A DNA stretch of 64,000 nt from the NCBI GenBank assembly GCA_020091685.1, contig CM034598.1, positions 20,692,745 through 20,756,744 on the forward strand, in the 5' to 3' direction. Of this stretch, positions 45,879 to 59,720 are shown in pieces. Below the pieces are notes generated by a model. That model was not told the origin of the DNA. It saw only the letters and a list, made by a program, of their open reading frames with translations, and did not search any database. Made by a program: the position numbers and the translations under genes. Position 1 is the first letter of the stretch. Each line of letters opens with the position of its first letter. Origin of the DNA: Lutjanus erythropterus. Its lineage: Eukaryota > Chordata > Actinopteri > Lutjaniformes > Lutjanidae.

Positions 45879-48800
45879 TAGGGCTTTTGTCACTCCTAAA
45901 AGCTAGAGAACTTCCTATCAAAACAGAATGCATATTCATGATCTCATGAGATAAAAAGAAGAAAAGATGAAATAATATGAATATAGATAAAATAACATGA
46001 ATTGTTCATAATCCCCATGGGGAAATTTGGCTCATCGTCTCTGCATCACTCAGCATCTCAGAGGGAGGCGGAGGAGAGCAGCATTAATATGGGAAATACA
46101 TTCTCTCTTTTATTCTCCTCCTGTCACTCTCAAACACACACACAGAATCTGTTAAGATACAGCGGATGGTATACAAACAATCAGCTACGGATCTACTAAC
46201 CAAGATAATCCCACCCTATCGATGTGTTGGTAGCGATGTGTGCATTTGATTGCAAATATCAGATTAGGGTTCGTTTCTTTGGTACCTCACTGCACAGGTT
46301 TCTCCGTTCTTTAGTAGTCAATACAGGAACAAATTCCTTCTCTCTTCCCATTTTACCTTCCACACAAGTCAAACGTCAAACACACACACATGAATTCAAA
46401 TTATATTAGGACACGTGCCAGCCCATATCACAGACAGCACACAAGAACACACACACACAAACACGCACACATGCACCAACACACACAAAAGAACAATAGA
46501 GTCTGTTACTCCCCCATGTGGGAGAGAGGAAACCGGTAACCATAAAAATCCATTCTTTCTCTGTGTACTTCTTTTAGATTGTATTTCTCCTTTCAGAATC
46601 TCTCCATCCATCTGCTGAAATCCTATTTTCATGACAAACAATACGACACACACACTCACTCTGTCACTGCTCCCTGTAGCTGCCAACGAGGCAGATGAAG
46701 GAGGAGAAGGCGGGAAGAAAAAAAAAACAAAAACACAGTGAAGGGGGAGGTGACAAAATGAGTGGAAAGCATCAGAATTGCCAGACAATTTGGATTTTCC
46801 ATTTGGGATATTCTTATGCAACCATTCTGCAAGATTTATTGCCAGTGCAGAAAGAGTGATGCTGCTGTGGAGTGAAAAGTGTAGAAGTCAAGGTGGTGAC
46901 CTTAAAGGCCCTTTTCTGACTTAAATTCGACAAACAAACCTAGTGAATGAGCTGCTGTCCTGCTGGATGAGAGCTAATCCACAGCCACTTGAAGAGAATA
47001 ACCAACCATTCAGCTGACAGCACTACAGCCAAAATAAATCAGGTAACTGGATACAGAGACCATGACGTGTGAAAATGTCAAGTTTACTCAACAGGCGGCA
47101 TCTGTGGTCCGGCAAAAGGAAAAAAGGTTGGGAACCACAAATGTAAATTATATGTATTGTTTTGAACACATGGTATCAAGAAGATATCAAAGTGTGAATA
47201 CTTTTGACAAACTTAGTGTGTGATTGATGACATCCAAAGATTTTTGCACAAATCTAAATGTGCAGATGCTTTTTTTAATTCAGTGCAAGCGGCCAAGTGT
47301 TAACAACAGCTGGCGATTTCAAATCTTCATCACTGTTTCACATTTTGTGGATGTGTTGCTTTATTGCTGTTTTTGAACAGAACAAATCCAGTTTTGTAAA
47401 GTGGCTGATAAACTTTGTCAGGCACATACATAACAGACGTTGGTTTAAATTTGACAGTTTGTCTTTAATGTTAATAAGCATGACAACAGTATGTTCTTAT
47501 CATACAACTTTTGCCAGCTGTATGACAAAAGATGTGTCAGACTCGTCAGACTTCCTTGATGTTCTTTCTGTTGCCCTTGAAGTTAAGAAAGAGTTAAATG
47601 GAAGTGTGGTGCATGCCACCAGGATTTATATCTGTAAAGGTCATGTTTACATCTGTGCCATGCCTTGTTCAACGGAAGAGAGATCAGATTGTGTGCCATC
47701 AAGTGTGCGAATAATTATGAAGTTTGAGCAGCCTTTGAAAATGAAAGCAAATCTGAGTGATTATGAGCACGATCCTTTTAAATTATAACAATTGTTAGCC
47801 TCTAATAGCCTTTAACACAAATATAGAACAAAATCTCACTTATTTGTTTGCTTGTGTTTGTTGTTCATTCTTTTATTAGTGTTGCATATCCTCTTATTCC
47901 CCCTCTAGGCATTTGAAGGTGAGGTCTGTTTCAATATGCGCATAAAGAAAGACGGTGAAACGTGCTGCAGAAGTTCAGACAAATATACCCACAGACAAAC
48001 ACACCCTCACATACACACCTATGGCCTACTGGGCCCGTTTTAGAAACAATTTGCGTGGTATGGATATTGATGTCATTGGTCCCAGTCTGAATCATCTAAT
48101 TTTAAAGACTTGACAATAAAAAGCCCCAGTACAGTATTTATATTTTCCTACATAATGCAGGTGCACCTCAGACGTGTTGCCTGTTACTTAGTAAATGTGA
48201 TCCAATTTAGGTATTTTAGAAAGTAAATAGCTCTGCACTGAGAAAGTAAAGTAGGCATTTCCTGGCCGTTTAAAAAAAAAAAGAAAGATCTGCCATGGTA
48301 TTTTTTTTTTTAAAGTGACCTATAACTTCTGATTATAAAGCCAGTTGAATTCAGTCTGACAGATTTAATAATAGCTCCAGGAAAGATTTATCTAATCAGA
48401 CTGTCATTGTCTGAAAGCTGTAATATACAGGTCTGTAGATGAATCCTGAAACAAGCAGAGGGCAGGCCTCACCCACTTGTCACTGAAAGTCTACTACAAC
48501 AAACTTTATGGCCAGTTTCAAATAATTAATTGATCCAGGTCTCTGGGGAACTGTCAGCAGACTGTTGCCTGTCATTTGTTCTGTGGGGTTTCTTCTTCCC
48601 ACGGCGGCTGTATTTAAACAGTGACAATTTTCTTATGGTTTGTTTGTCTGTGCTCTCATTAATCAGCAAAGGCTTTAAAAAAACTTTCCTGTCACTTTCC
48701 TATTGAGTTTGTGTTTTCATGATTCATACTTTTCTGAAATCAACTTGAAGATTTCTTCATCTTCTTCCTCTGCTTCCATTTCACCCACTTAAGCCTCTAT

Positions 48801-50232
48801 TTCAATTCACCAGTTAACACAAAAGGTAGAATTTGTAAATTCTACGCCAAAGAGACTATGATTTAAACCCATTTAGTCACTGTACAACAGGCACACATGC
48901 ATACAAAATTAAATAAGTACAGTAACTACCAACTTTGTGTAATTAAAACGACTTTTTGACGGTCATAAACTTTTAACTCAATGACTAAAACAAAAAGGTA
49001 AGCCAAAGTGCACCATTTCACTTGTTTCATTTTCCTCTACAGTACAGTATAAAAAAACGACTCACTACCATCATACCATCCATCATTCTGTGCCCTTTTA
49101 GCAACAATCTGTTTAATAGATTGTACATTTAGAATTTTAGCACTGTCATATCATTTTGGGACATGAGAATTTGGCAAATGTGATTGCAAATTATTTCCAT
49201 TTTAATATTTTAGATGGATTCAATTACAATAGCGTAGATGTGAGGAAAGCAATGCTAAAATGGTTCCTTTCCCACAATATGTTAATAACACTATTATAAC
49301 AGAAAATTTGCAAACCACACCCAGCTTTAACTACTTCAAAAGGTACAGTAATTTAACAATACTTCTCTCCTCTTGGGTAAGTGTGACCTAAGAAATTGTG
49401 TGGTAAAAAAATCCAATTACAATATCCGTCCGAGAGAAATAATGAAAATTCAAATGGGTTATGTAAATTCTGCCTGTTAAGTGGCTGGGGACAAGTGTGC
49501 AATTGTGCACAGGCGCACACGCGCACGCATATTAGCCGTTTTGCTTCTTCAACACTTTCATTTTCAATATTCTAATCTGAATCCATCATTTCCTCCCTGT
49601 CACCTCTTTGATAGCACCGCTAATGTTGCTTAATGAAATTTGTTGACAAAGGAACGGCGCCCTGTCCTGTTCTCAACATATTGAATTAGCTGTCTGGAGA
49701 GGGAAGGAGGCGAGAGAGAGAAAACCCAGAAGATAGATGACCTCTCCCAGTCACTGTCAGCAGCACACTGAGAAGAACTTCTGAGACTCTCTTCAGGTCT
49801 CTACCTCACTCTCCGGGTTAATATGGTTTCCATACACTGCTCACTGACTTAATGCAGCATGAAAATAGATGAGCGAAAAAGGAGAGGAGGAGAAAAAGAG
49901 TGTGAGAGGAGGTGAAGAAAAAGAATGGCACTGGGGGACAGGCAGCAGGTAAACAGTAAAAACAGAGCAGGGGATGAAGAGGAGATGAGGGCGAGTAAGG
50001 CAGGACGAAGATAAAAGAAAACGATGAGTGGACAAGAGAGATAGAGGGCCTAATGAGAGGGAGAGTCAGAATGAAATATGAGGGCAGAACGTGAGAGATA
50101 GCAGCCACGAGAAGGGGGGAGACGAGAATAGGAGTGAGACATAAACTTGGAGAGAAAGCACCAGAGAGAGATTCGGGGGAAATGGTTTGGAAAAACAGCC
50201 ATGACATGAAATAAACTAGAATTACTGCCTAA

Positions 50233-51260
50233 CGGTTGTATGCCTTCGGCAACCAGTCAAGTTCCGGTTTACATCCATGTCTGTAAATTATGTGTAATGA
50301 AGACATTGAAGGAATTTAGTAAAAAATATTAAATGTATTTTTATCACTATATTGACATTAATTCCAGTGAATATTTTACAGTAAGAAACATGCTGTCTGC
50401 ACAGAGATTATTTTTACAGAGGAATACAGAGGACTGATAGAGAGCTTCAAGTTTTCTTGTTATGATGTCACAGTGACGTTGACCTTTGACCTTTTGGATA
50501 TAAAATGTCATAACTTAATCATATTGTCCTTTAGAGAGACAAAGTCACGCCGCTTCTGGTGGACTACATGGGACCTGAGGTTGGAAAAAATATGAACTGT
50601 AATCAATGATGAGAGACAAATTATTTTTCTATCCTGTTTGAATTGTGCCAGGAATTACACTATATTTGTCAATTTAAAGGTCAAGAAAGTCACAGTTTGT
50701 TTACTATCAGTGATTAGAAAGACTACACACCCAGATTTCACATAAGTCTGCTGAAGCTATGATTCCTGTGTGTTTTCGTGGTGGGATATAGTTACACAAC
50801 AATGGGTCTCACATGTTCTTTCTCTTCACGGCACCAAGAGTTGCTGGTTGATGTTGGTGGCATATATTGAGCAAGACAAGAGATGTAGTTCACTGCGCCA
50901 TTTCACACAAAACTAAGCAAAACTATGACAAACTTATGACAAGCTGAGACTTTCTGGAATTGTATTTTTTAAATTGACAAACAGCATGTGTGTCATTTGT
51001 GGCACAGTTCCAATGGGATCAAAAAATAATCTGTCTCTCTCTTTAGGATCCCATGGGACATACCAGAAGGGGGTGTTGCTTCACCTCTCTAATAGACATC
51101 TGTGTTGAAATGCTGTCAAAATTAGAGTATGAATTCTTGAGTTAAACATGTATTGTAAGTTCTTGAGATGTCCCAATCTCAAGAATGACACATTCACAAC
51201 AGACGGACAACCTGAAACAATGATGCCTCCGGCTTCAGCTGTCGCCGGCGAAGGCTTAAA
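50233..51260 (+). repeat. Unclassified teleost repeat ('tgaccttgacctttgacc' family), copy 2 with interior insert
   Basis: The left part, 50233 to about 50520, starts GTTGTATGCCTTCGGCAACC and contains GATGTCACAGTGACGTTGAC. The right part, about 51150-51260, holds GACGGACAACCTGAAACAAT and GGCTTCAGCTGTCGCCGGCG. About 630 bp between them have no counterpart in the 31.9-kb copy. They may be a later insertion, or the two parts may be separate fragments. Confidence 0.55.
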
Positions 51261-53210
51261 AGAATTGTTCAGAAAAAAGGCAGAAGGAGAAGAGGAATGA
51301 CGGCTGAAGAGGAGCGAGAAAGCATCAGATTTGGTCTGTGAACTCCCTTGACATGGGAGCACTTTCATATTAATAGGATCTGTAGTATAAAGGGTCAAGG
51401 TCGTGTGTGTATATAATTGAGGGTGATAAAATAAATCGAGCTGGGGCCTCATCTCTTTCATAAAGAACAGCTCACTAGTGAGGCCACTTGTGATTTTAGA
51501 CGGGGCCTGAGGGACTCGTTAGTATACCAGTAAACTGAACCTATCCACTGGATATGCATTGATGAGAACTGGCTTTGGCTGGTTGTCATTCACATCACTG
51601 TGACTATAATACAAGACTCTCTTACCCTACTGGTCCTATTTATTCTGCTTCTTCTTCTTCTTCTTCTCTGACCATTCCATGGGAATAGTGTAATATCACT
51701 GTGATCGTCTTCCTGCTCCTCGCCTTCCTTTAAACCACCAGGGTCCTTGACACTTCAATCTACCGCTCCCTTCTGTCCTCAGAATGGATGAGGTCACGTA
51801 AAGATATATGTGAGAGAGGGTTTGTTGGTAAAAGAGGAGGCATTTTTACTGTTAGGCTGAGATTCCTTCATCATTTTATCATAATAAAAATGACAGAAGT
51901 GGATGGGAAGGGGGCAGCAACAAAGGAGTGACAACAGACGATAGGAAGAGTGGGCTGAGATAAAATAAAAGGCGGGTTGGAGAGAAGCCTGAGAGGTTAG
52001 GTAAGGTAAAGACAAACTTTAAGATTTCAGGAACCAAAAGTAAGTAAAGGCGGCACAGCACACAATAGGATGGGAAAACATCTATTCTATCATTCACAAT
52101 AGAGTTGCACAACAACTGCACATGAAATCTAAAATAGCTTCACTGAATAAAATAGCTTTTTATTTACAAAGCAAGTTGAAAAGCTACCTGCACTGCGAGA
52201 GGGAGAGGAGGCAAAGTGGTGCAGACAGATGAAAAGCATGATAAGAGAAGGAAATGAAAAGGAGCAAGAGACCTCTCAACTCGGAGGCGAAGGTGGCTAG
52301 AGCAGCCTACAGTATCCCATGAACACTAGCTTTCAGCATGTGCTGATGGCGGCTGCCTTCCCTCAGTACTTATTTCTGACAATAACACTGACAATCAACT
52401 TAGCATGGCCTGTCTGCTCTGCTGTTGTGTGCCTGATCTTTTTGTAGCTGTCTTTTTTTTTCAGAAACTTACTTACTATTTTTAATTCAGTTAAATATTA
52501 AACTTCTGTTGTTGCATTCAATCAATCTGTATTTTAATGATAGTAAGCCTGTTCTCCTATAGCTTCAACTGAAGCGTGTTCAACACATGTGTGTACAGAG
52601 CTGTGGATTTCTTTGGCCAGAAAACGCTGTCATGCATGGATTGTGTGTGTTAATACATATGTACACATACACACAAACAGTGTAAAGAGCTGCAGAGGGG
52701 ATTAGTATCAGGCCTGTGTGTGTCTTATTAATAAGCTTGTTGTGCACTGCTGCTGGATGGATGGATGGACTATTTTCAGTGCGCATATGCACTGCCCTTT
52801 CAGTAATGTGTTAAATGCCATCCTGCTGTGATGCTGTCAAAACCAGCTGCCACTTTCCCTAAGAACCCCCCCCACCCGCCCACCCCTCCTTACTGTCAAG
52901 CACATTTCTGAGAAGCTCAGAAACATCTGGCATGAACTGCTTCACAGTGCAAGAGAAAGGAAAAGACAAGAACCACATCATAGAGAAGCAAAGTGGGTGG
53001 AGCCCCAAGTTCCTGAGGTATCTTTTTCCCCACTGTAAGTTCTCATTTCAGCAATGTTTCTACAATGATAACCTCAATGTGTCTCCACGTGGCATGTCAG
53101 GGGTCTCCTGGGTAATTAAACAAAACACTAAGGTTGTGTTTTCTGTACGTTTTGCAAATGACTCTCAATATTACAGCACCCATGAGCCTCAGTGGCCTTT
53201 TCTATGGAAA
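51261..53210. other. Intergenic DNA, no gene recognised
   Basis: (TTC)n lies at 51648-51668, a C-rich tract at about 52866-52888, and a short (ATGG)n at 52753-52768. No exon is supported. The 98-codon plus frame at 52932-53228 has no recognised domain. Confidence 0.3.
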
Positions 53211-53339
53211 ACACTGTCGAAGCTGTGAAATAAATTTGAGCATATTGTTTCGTCTTTGCAATCAGTGCATGAACAGTTCATCATTGTTCCTGAATTGATA
53301 CAAAACTGAACCAGAGTACAGATGTCAGCTGATTCTACC

Positions 53340-53520
53340 ATTGCTATTATTCTTTGAGTAAAACTTATGTGTCTGGCAGATGGCCGCCCACCATTACCCA
53401 AGAGCCTGGATCCATTCGAGGTTTCTGCCTGTGTGTAGAAGTTTTTCCTCACCACAGTCGCCTCAGTGTTTGCACTTGGTGGAAAAAATTGGGTCTAGTT
53501 AGTGGCAACTGTGAAGGTGA
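53340..53520 (+). repeat. Fish interspersed repeat tail
   Basis: GGATCCATTCGAGGTTTCTGCC, AGAAGTTTTTCCTCACCACA and TTGGGTCTAGTTAG occur in order. This matches from memory the widespread fish block 'cgaggtttctgcctgttaaaaggaagtttttcc...ttgggtctc', here diverged. No boundaries were defined. Confidence 0.55.
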
Positions 53521-54349
53521 AACTGTGAAATGTTGTTGACGAAGACCTTGTTGTGAAAAAGATCAGGACTTCTGCTTGGCCTGTGGAATTATTTTGGATT
53601 CAGGAGAGATGACATGTTTCAAACACAAGAACTGTTTAAAACAGGACAAACCGTTGTGGCAACTTCCAGAGCAAATATGCTACTATGCACATTTCAATTT
53701 TTTTTGTATACAACAAGTTGTCATGTTGTCAGCACAATAATTTTATGTGCAGCCTAGTGCCTTTGACACTGAAATTGAATCATGCAAGATCTAAGTTAAA
53801 ACTTTAATGTGAAATAAAAATGGATCTCGTTTTTGTTAAAACAGGCTGATGACTTTATGCACGTTGTCACTGTGTGAAAAATGAAAATCCTTTTAACTGC
53901 TAACTAAAAGAGTCAAGATGTAAAAAAGAAAAAAAACACAGCATTTTGGCTGTTTCATGATAGACCAAAGAACACCACCCCACCCAAAATTAAAGAATAA
54001 ATTTAAGGGATGTAAGGGTCAGTTTCTCAGGGAATCAGTTTACAACCACAAACACAACTTTTGTATATTATCTGTACTTCTGACAATAATGTCATTTCCT
54101 TGGCATCTTGAAAGCTGGACACCATTATTAACTGTTACTATAAAGAAGACATTATTGTTTTATGTTTCAAGACATCTTGAACTATTAATTTTTTAAATTG
54201 AATGTTGTACCAGACACCAGTTTTGATCACTGAAAGAATACTCTTTAGTTTTCTCAGGGTTATGCTAGTGATTTAATTCGAGTATTTCTTTTATGCTGTG
54301 TGTGCTTGCTACACGGTTAACAGCAGCAATAATTCTTAAAATGTTGAGC

Positions 54350-54600
54350 CAAAACAGACCATTACGCAAATATTAAACTTACACTGGCTCCCAGTGACCA
54401 CCAGATTTAATTTTAAAGTTCCTCAATTAGTTTGTAAATGTCTAAACACACTAGCATAATTATGCAGATCAAATATAATTATCTGACCTCCTTGTTCAAG
54501 TGCTTTGAATCAGCTGGTCCTGACATTTTACTCTCCTAAGAAAAGAACAAAGTGGTTCTGGAGGCATATTTTAGCCTCTGGAACAGAAACACTGAATCTC
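54350..54600 (+). pseudogene. LINE reverse-transcriptase C-terminal remnant
   Basis: From 54379 the frame reads LHWLPVTTRFNFKVPQLVCK followed by CLNTLA. This is the well-known 'LHWLPV...RI.FK.L.LVFK.LNGLAP' block of fish L2/CR1-like LINE ORF2. Downstream, decayed frames keep an SDLL-like piece and a WN-like end. Stops and frameshifts are present and the rest of the element is missing. Confidence 0.7.
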
Positions 54601-57596
54601 AAATAAAAAAGAAAAAAAAAATCACTTTACTCTCATATTCTATAAAAGTCATTCGTGTTTTATTTTATTTTTCTTTTACAGTAAACAACATGTTTTCATA
54701 GTGCTTTGGTAAGAAAACTGAAAAAAACATGTTTTGATACAGTCTAACATTTCACAGATCTGTGAGGAATGTTTGTTTGCAAATTTCAAAGGTTTAAATT
54801 AGTCTTTTAAATAATCATTTTGTGAATCATTATAACTCTTCGTTTCTAAAGCCCTCATGAGTGGCGCAGGTGGGAAAACAAGTTTCCAAGTGACTAATTA
54901 GTTTGATAGATTTGTCAGGAAAGAGAAATCCATTTTATTTCAAATCAAAGTGACAAGAAGTCATTAACCAAAATAATCAGAAGGATAGCAGTTAAAATAT
55001 CAGATCACTAATCTGAATTAAAGTATTTACAAAATATTAAGTAATCACACACAAGGCTAAATAAACAAGAAAATGAAAAGCTCAAGTAACGCTCTTAGCC
55101 AGGAAACTTCTCAGCACCAACATTGTTTTGCTAATAGACTGTACCTGACAGAGCTTAAAACTTTTAAAACACCAGCACAATTTAGGTTAATAATACCCTT
55201 CAAGTTTTATGTTAAATGGTTTGAGAGGACTGAACATTACTGGTCTTCTCATCACTGAAAGCAACGACCTCAGACAACTTTAAACAGTGTCGATCTTAAC
55301 AACCTCTCCTCCCACCTTTACTGTCATATCTCATGTCATTATGTGGACCACCCTATGTGGATGCACACAAAAGTTTAAACCTCAGGTGTCCTGTGCATCT
55401 CCTTTACTAAACTAATGAAATTATGAAAGATGGAGGGGACATTGTTACGTCACACTGCAGGAGGAGGGCTGTCTCCTCTCATAGACAAAGCAAACGCGTA
55501 ACTTAGGTTTCCATTTTTAGATCAGGCCAATTGTTCTTCAGTTCTTCTGTCTATCAAACACACTGAATAGAACAGAAAAAAAGAATGTCAGAAAATCAGG
55601 AAAAAGGGGGCGAGGATCAAAAGAAGAATAACAAAAGACATGTCAGTTTTTTTAAGCATGAACAGCTTCATAAGGACTATTCTTTCTGTGGCACCACTGG
55701 CAGGCATCCAAGACGGCAGAGTTCAAAGCAGCTTATTGACTCTGACCATTGTGCCATTTCACAAGGCTAAAAGCACAAACTCACATTCAGGTGACACAGA
55801 ATGGAAAAAAAAAACAAGCTTGGTGGAAGAAAGAGAGGCGATGGCAACAAAAGAAGCGGAATTGGTCTTATTGAACACATGAAGTACAGATGAAAAAGAA
55901 ACAGGTGGAGATCAAGCTGACATCAGGCAGTGGGATCTTGATCTGGGGTTCTGTGATCCTGGTGAACTTTTTACTGTACACATGTACAGACTGGAATAAT
56001 TTAATAGTGTTCATTTTTGAGAGAAGGTGAAAATCCACAGTTGGCTGACAAATGATGAGCGTACAGGTCAGTGGATGCTCAGAGTCTGTGGGATAACACA
56101 GGAGCTGGGTCTGTCTGTGGTTCTGCCAAGTGAGAGCAGTATACGGACGCCTTGGTGGCAAAATGTGGATGAATATATTTGTTCAGTGCCTTTTATTGGG
56201 CAACAACCTCCCACTTATGTGCATATTGTCAATAAAGTAAGCTTGAAGCAGAACTGCTTCAGGCCAATCGTCAAGCAGATTGGTTTTGTTTACTCCTGTT
56301 GGACACCTCACTCAATTTTCATGTCCGGTGCTTTCACCTCTAACCTGTTGGGTTTTGTTCAAATGGACTGTGGCACATTTTTTCAGGTTCATGTGGTTCA
56401 CTTGGGCTGGTATGGAAGCTGTCATTCAAACTCTGGTGTGGACAAAATAACTGGACAAAGGCCGCTGAAAAAAGTGGATCTCATTCCTCTTTGAAGTGGA
56501 ATCGATTTGTCACTGGTGTGATAGCAGACGAACCAACCCAAGGATTTTGTGACAGCAGATGTGTGACTTTTTGTGTGATTTCAAAAGTTAAACTAATAAA
56601 TACATCTGCTGAACCTGAAATGTGTTCAAGAAGTGAACATATAATTCATCTGTATAAGCCACGTAGATATTTATGCAAATCATTCAGTAACACATGTGCA
56701 TGTAAACGCAGGTATTTCCCCTGATTAATAAGTCAAAATCTGTTAAAACGGCTGTGCTTGTATCCTCCCGTGTTCTTGGTTAGTTCCTCAGGTCCACTGA
56801 AAAAGTGTCACAGTAATCCCACAGTAATAAGCCTGAATCTTTACTGTACAAGACGCCTTCTGTTTGTCCTGTCTCTACCTGTTACTCATTCATAACATGC
56901 AGCCATTTGCCAGATAATGATCATAATCAGTTGTTTCTTCGTGAGCTCTTTGACTCCAGGGAACATAAATATACACATCAGAAGAATCTAAGAAGACCTT
57001 GACCTGAGTACTCTAGACATCTTCTGAAGTCAGTCACGCGATGAGAACCGTTTCTAGTGATGAGGCACCAATAAAGCAAATTTAAACAGTTTTAAGTACT
57101 TCAGTCAGAAAGCATGCTAAAATGTCAGTATTACTTATTTTTTGTCCTGTTCAGCTTTACCACAGACTCTCATTGAGGAGATGCTGAGTGTGAAGGAAGC
57201 GTGTTTTCAGTTGATGTTTCTCTAAGAGCACATGGAGAGCTCCAGACTGGTAAATGCCTCCTCATTCATGTGGAATAGTGCATGCAGGCAGAAAGTCGCT
57301 CCTTTCCCAAACTGTCAAAAGGTGTGAAAAGTGATAAGTTGGACAGCCACACACTGGGATTAGACAGCAACCCTCCTCTTAATTTAAAGCTAAAAAGTTA
57401 TTTTTGTAAATGCGACATTTCTCATAGTCAGAGTGCTCAAAAGGTTTGAAGCTCTGGCTGTGGTGACTCTGACAGCCAGAGACATTCATTTTTTTTGCTT
57501 GTTTTCTGCTTTAAAACAATGGGAATATCTTATATTTATCACAAATACCTTAATCATATGATCTCCACTTCTGTAGCTTTAATAATGTCTGTTCAG

Positions 57597-57628
<32 letters not shown>

Positions 57629-58930
57629 AAGTTTGCAGAGGGATGCTTATGACACAGATCAATAAACGTCTGTTCAAGCTCTCCAAAATTTTTTAGAAAA
57701 GTCATTTAGATAAGCACCAATTATAATTCATTAACAATGTAGATCAATGCACATCCATTCAAGCACAATCTCCAATTCTTAAACTCTACACCCATCTGAG
57801 CGTCCATGTGGTTTGTATGAATCACATGATTTCTCTATTCAGCTGCTGAGCTGAAATGATAAAGTAAATTTTCATTACTTCACAGCAATTTCACAGCTCC
57901 TTCTGTTCTCCGTGGTGGTTGCCTTGACTACGCTATCGGGGGGGGGTTTAAATGAAGTAAGGTCTTCTGTTGTTGATAAATGAGATGAGAGGTTGCCAAA
58001 TAAACAGTGGAGTGTGTTTGCGTATTTGTGTGTGTGCCTGTGTGTGTAATGAATGTGATGATTCTTCATCAGAGGCTGTGAAAAGACAGCGTTCACAACA
58101 GCTCAACTGATAAGAGAGGAAGAGGGTGGAAGAAGTCAATGATGTGGGTTGAGAGTGTGATGTGCTTGTGTGTGTGTAATCACCATATGATGGTGTGACG
58201 GCAGCTGCAGAGGGACAGAAGTACTGATGCGAACACACACACGCCAATGATCTGTCTGACCACTGTCCTTTACTAGGTTAATTTGGTGATTGACAGCCCT
58301 GGGGTGCTGTAATGATGGAGTGGACGGACGCAGATGGCAGTGAGGTGGCAGATCTCTAAAGTGGAGAAAACCTTTAACTAGACTTCTGGTGCAAATCTCG
58401 CTTAATAGACACAAAAATTACACATGTAGTTCTCCTAATACAAGGCAAAAGACTCCGTGATTCTGCCAGCTGTAATTAAGCACTGGGGCATTTGGTATGA
58501 ATGCTTTATTTGGTTATTAAATCATTTAGGCTGGTCCCATATTTCAGCATTTTTTGAGAAATGAAATTCACTTTCTGTACCTTAATGACTTTGCTGCAGT
58601 TTAAACGACGTGTGTGTGTGCTGGGAGTGAATTTATTTCAATTAAAGTATAAAATGATTACCCCTGCCCCCTTACTATTTATTAAATAATAGTTGGATAA
58701 AATATCTTTTGACACAGAGGTGCCAAAGGCTCTATTAGGCAAGTGGTTCAGAAGTCTGCTTGACAAATTGTTTTATTTATTACTGAATATCAATTAATAA
58801 CAAAGTAAGTGGAAGTAGTACGTAGAGTTTTTTGAAGGATGATAGGCTGTGGTAATTAGTTTTGTGATTACCTGATTTGCCTTAGCTTTTATGTTTTGTG
58901 CAAGCGCAGGAGGCGGAGGAGGGGTTGTCG
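54601..58930. other. Intergenic DNA, no gene recognised
   Basis: A T27 tract lies at 57597-57623. Plus frames at 56027-56494 (155 codons) and 55585-55882 have no recognised domain, and frames of this length are expected by chance in 64 kb. TG-rich sequence lies at 58010-58180. Confidence 0.3.
57597..57623. repeat. Poly-T tract (27 bases)
   Basis: A pure T run followed by AAAACAAG. It could be the poly-A end of a minus-strand retrocopy, but no retrocopy body was recognised on the appropriate side. Confidence 0.9.
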
Positions 58931-58932
58931 GT

Positions 58933-59280
58933 AGAGATGCAGCAATTGCACTAATTTTCTTTGCTGATTCAATTTTTTTTATGGTTCTGACCTGCTGATT
59001 ATGATTTTCAGTCTAAGAACTATAAATGACAATACACAAGTTTTTTTGTAACTTTAGTGTAGTGTATATGAACATACATTTAAAAAGTCAGTGTGGCTCT
59101 GTCACACCACATATAGACACCAAAGGACACACTGATAAATGAGGACAATTAAGTGTCTCCAATTCACCTAACCTGTACGTCTGATATGAAGAAACTGAAC
59201 GCTGACAGATTTGAGCCCAAGACTTCCTGCTGTGAGGTGACAGTACCAACACTGAGTCACTGTGCCTTCTGGACACCAAA
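58933..59280. repeat. Composite of two repeat fragments
   Basis: At 58933-59040, AGAGATGCAGCAATTGCACT with a degenerate GATTATGATTTTCAGTCT resembles the left part of the hAT-like element at 26622. At about 59120-59275, TCCAATTCACCTAACCTGTA and TGCTGTGAGGTGACAGTACC resemble the common fish block 'caccaattcacctaacctgcatg...gctgtgaggcaacagtgcta', with its middle deleted. Confidence 0.5.
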
Positions 59281-59720
59281 ATCTGAATGAATATTATACA
59301 GCTATGTGAGAATTAGACCCAACTGTCCACTTACTAAACAAATAAACTATGCTAAAATGTAAAAGATTAATGCAATCAAAAAGTGAGGCATTAGTATTAA
59401 TAACTTTGTGTGGGTGTTAATAATGAAAGATAATATCTGGAGGGGGAATTCTTGTTACAGTTTGCATTTATTTCTCATCAGTTTAGCCGTATACAACATT
59501 CAAATGTATCATAAATGCATTCATGTAGTAATTGCAAGTATGCTAGTATATATATACATAAAGATCTTCAGGTTTGTAGGAATCATTACAAATTATCTGA
59601 AAGCACAAAAATGAAATTTAGCATGGAAAAATGACTCATATGCATTCATGTGTGGATGCAGTTAAAGCCCCTTTATCTAAAATGTCAATGTGATACAATC
59701 ATCTGTGTAATCTTTCAAAG

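Larger units (their letters stand above)
42401..50230. other. Intergenic DNA, no gene recognised
   Basis: Microsatellites lie at 43671-43709 (TG)n, 45832-45878 (GATA/GACA) and 46440-46490 (CA-rich). GAAAGCCGATACT-like text near 45555-45585 (CCGATACTGGCC) suggests a tiny hAT-type fragment. GGTTGGGAACCAC at 47127 resembles a transposon end. A 163-codon plus frame at 47297-47788 has no recognised domain. Purine-rich sequence spans 49690-50210. Confidence 0.3.

Noticed and set aside
47297-47788. Longest mid-window plus frame (163 codons)
   Set aside because: No recognisable domain, no clear promoter or polyadenylation context, and a frame of this length is expected about once by chance in 64 kb of this composition. 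Kept only as a note.
49818-50207. 129-codon minus frame rich in Ser, Phe, Leu and Pro
   Set aside because: It is the complement of a polypurine tract. Low-complexity hydrophobic composition mimics a membrane protein.
52866-52892. C-rich tract as a G-quadruplex
   Set aside because: Runs of C are interrupted unevenly (AACCCCCCCC ACCCGCCC ACCCC). It is possible on the opposite strand, but the tract is short with no regulatory context.
56027-56494. 155-codon plus frame
   Set aside because: No motif, no signal peptide and ordinary composition. Length is compatible with chance.
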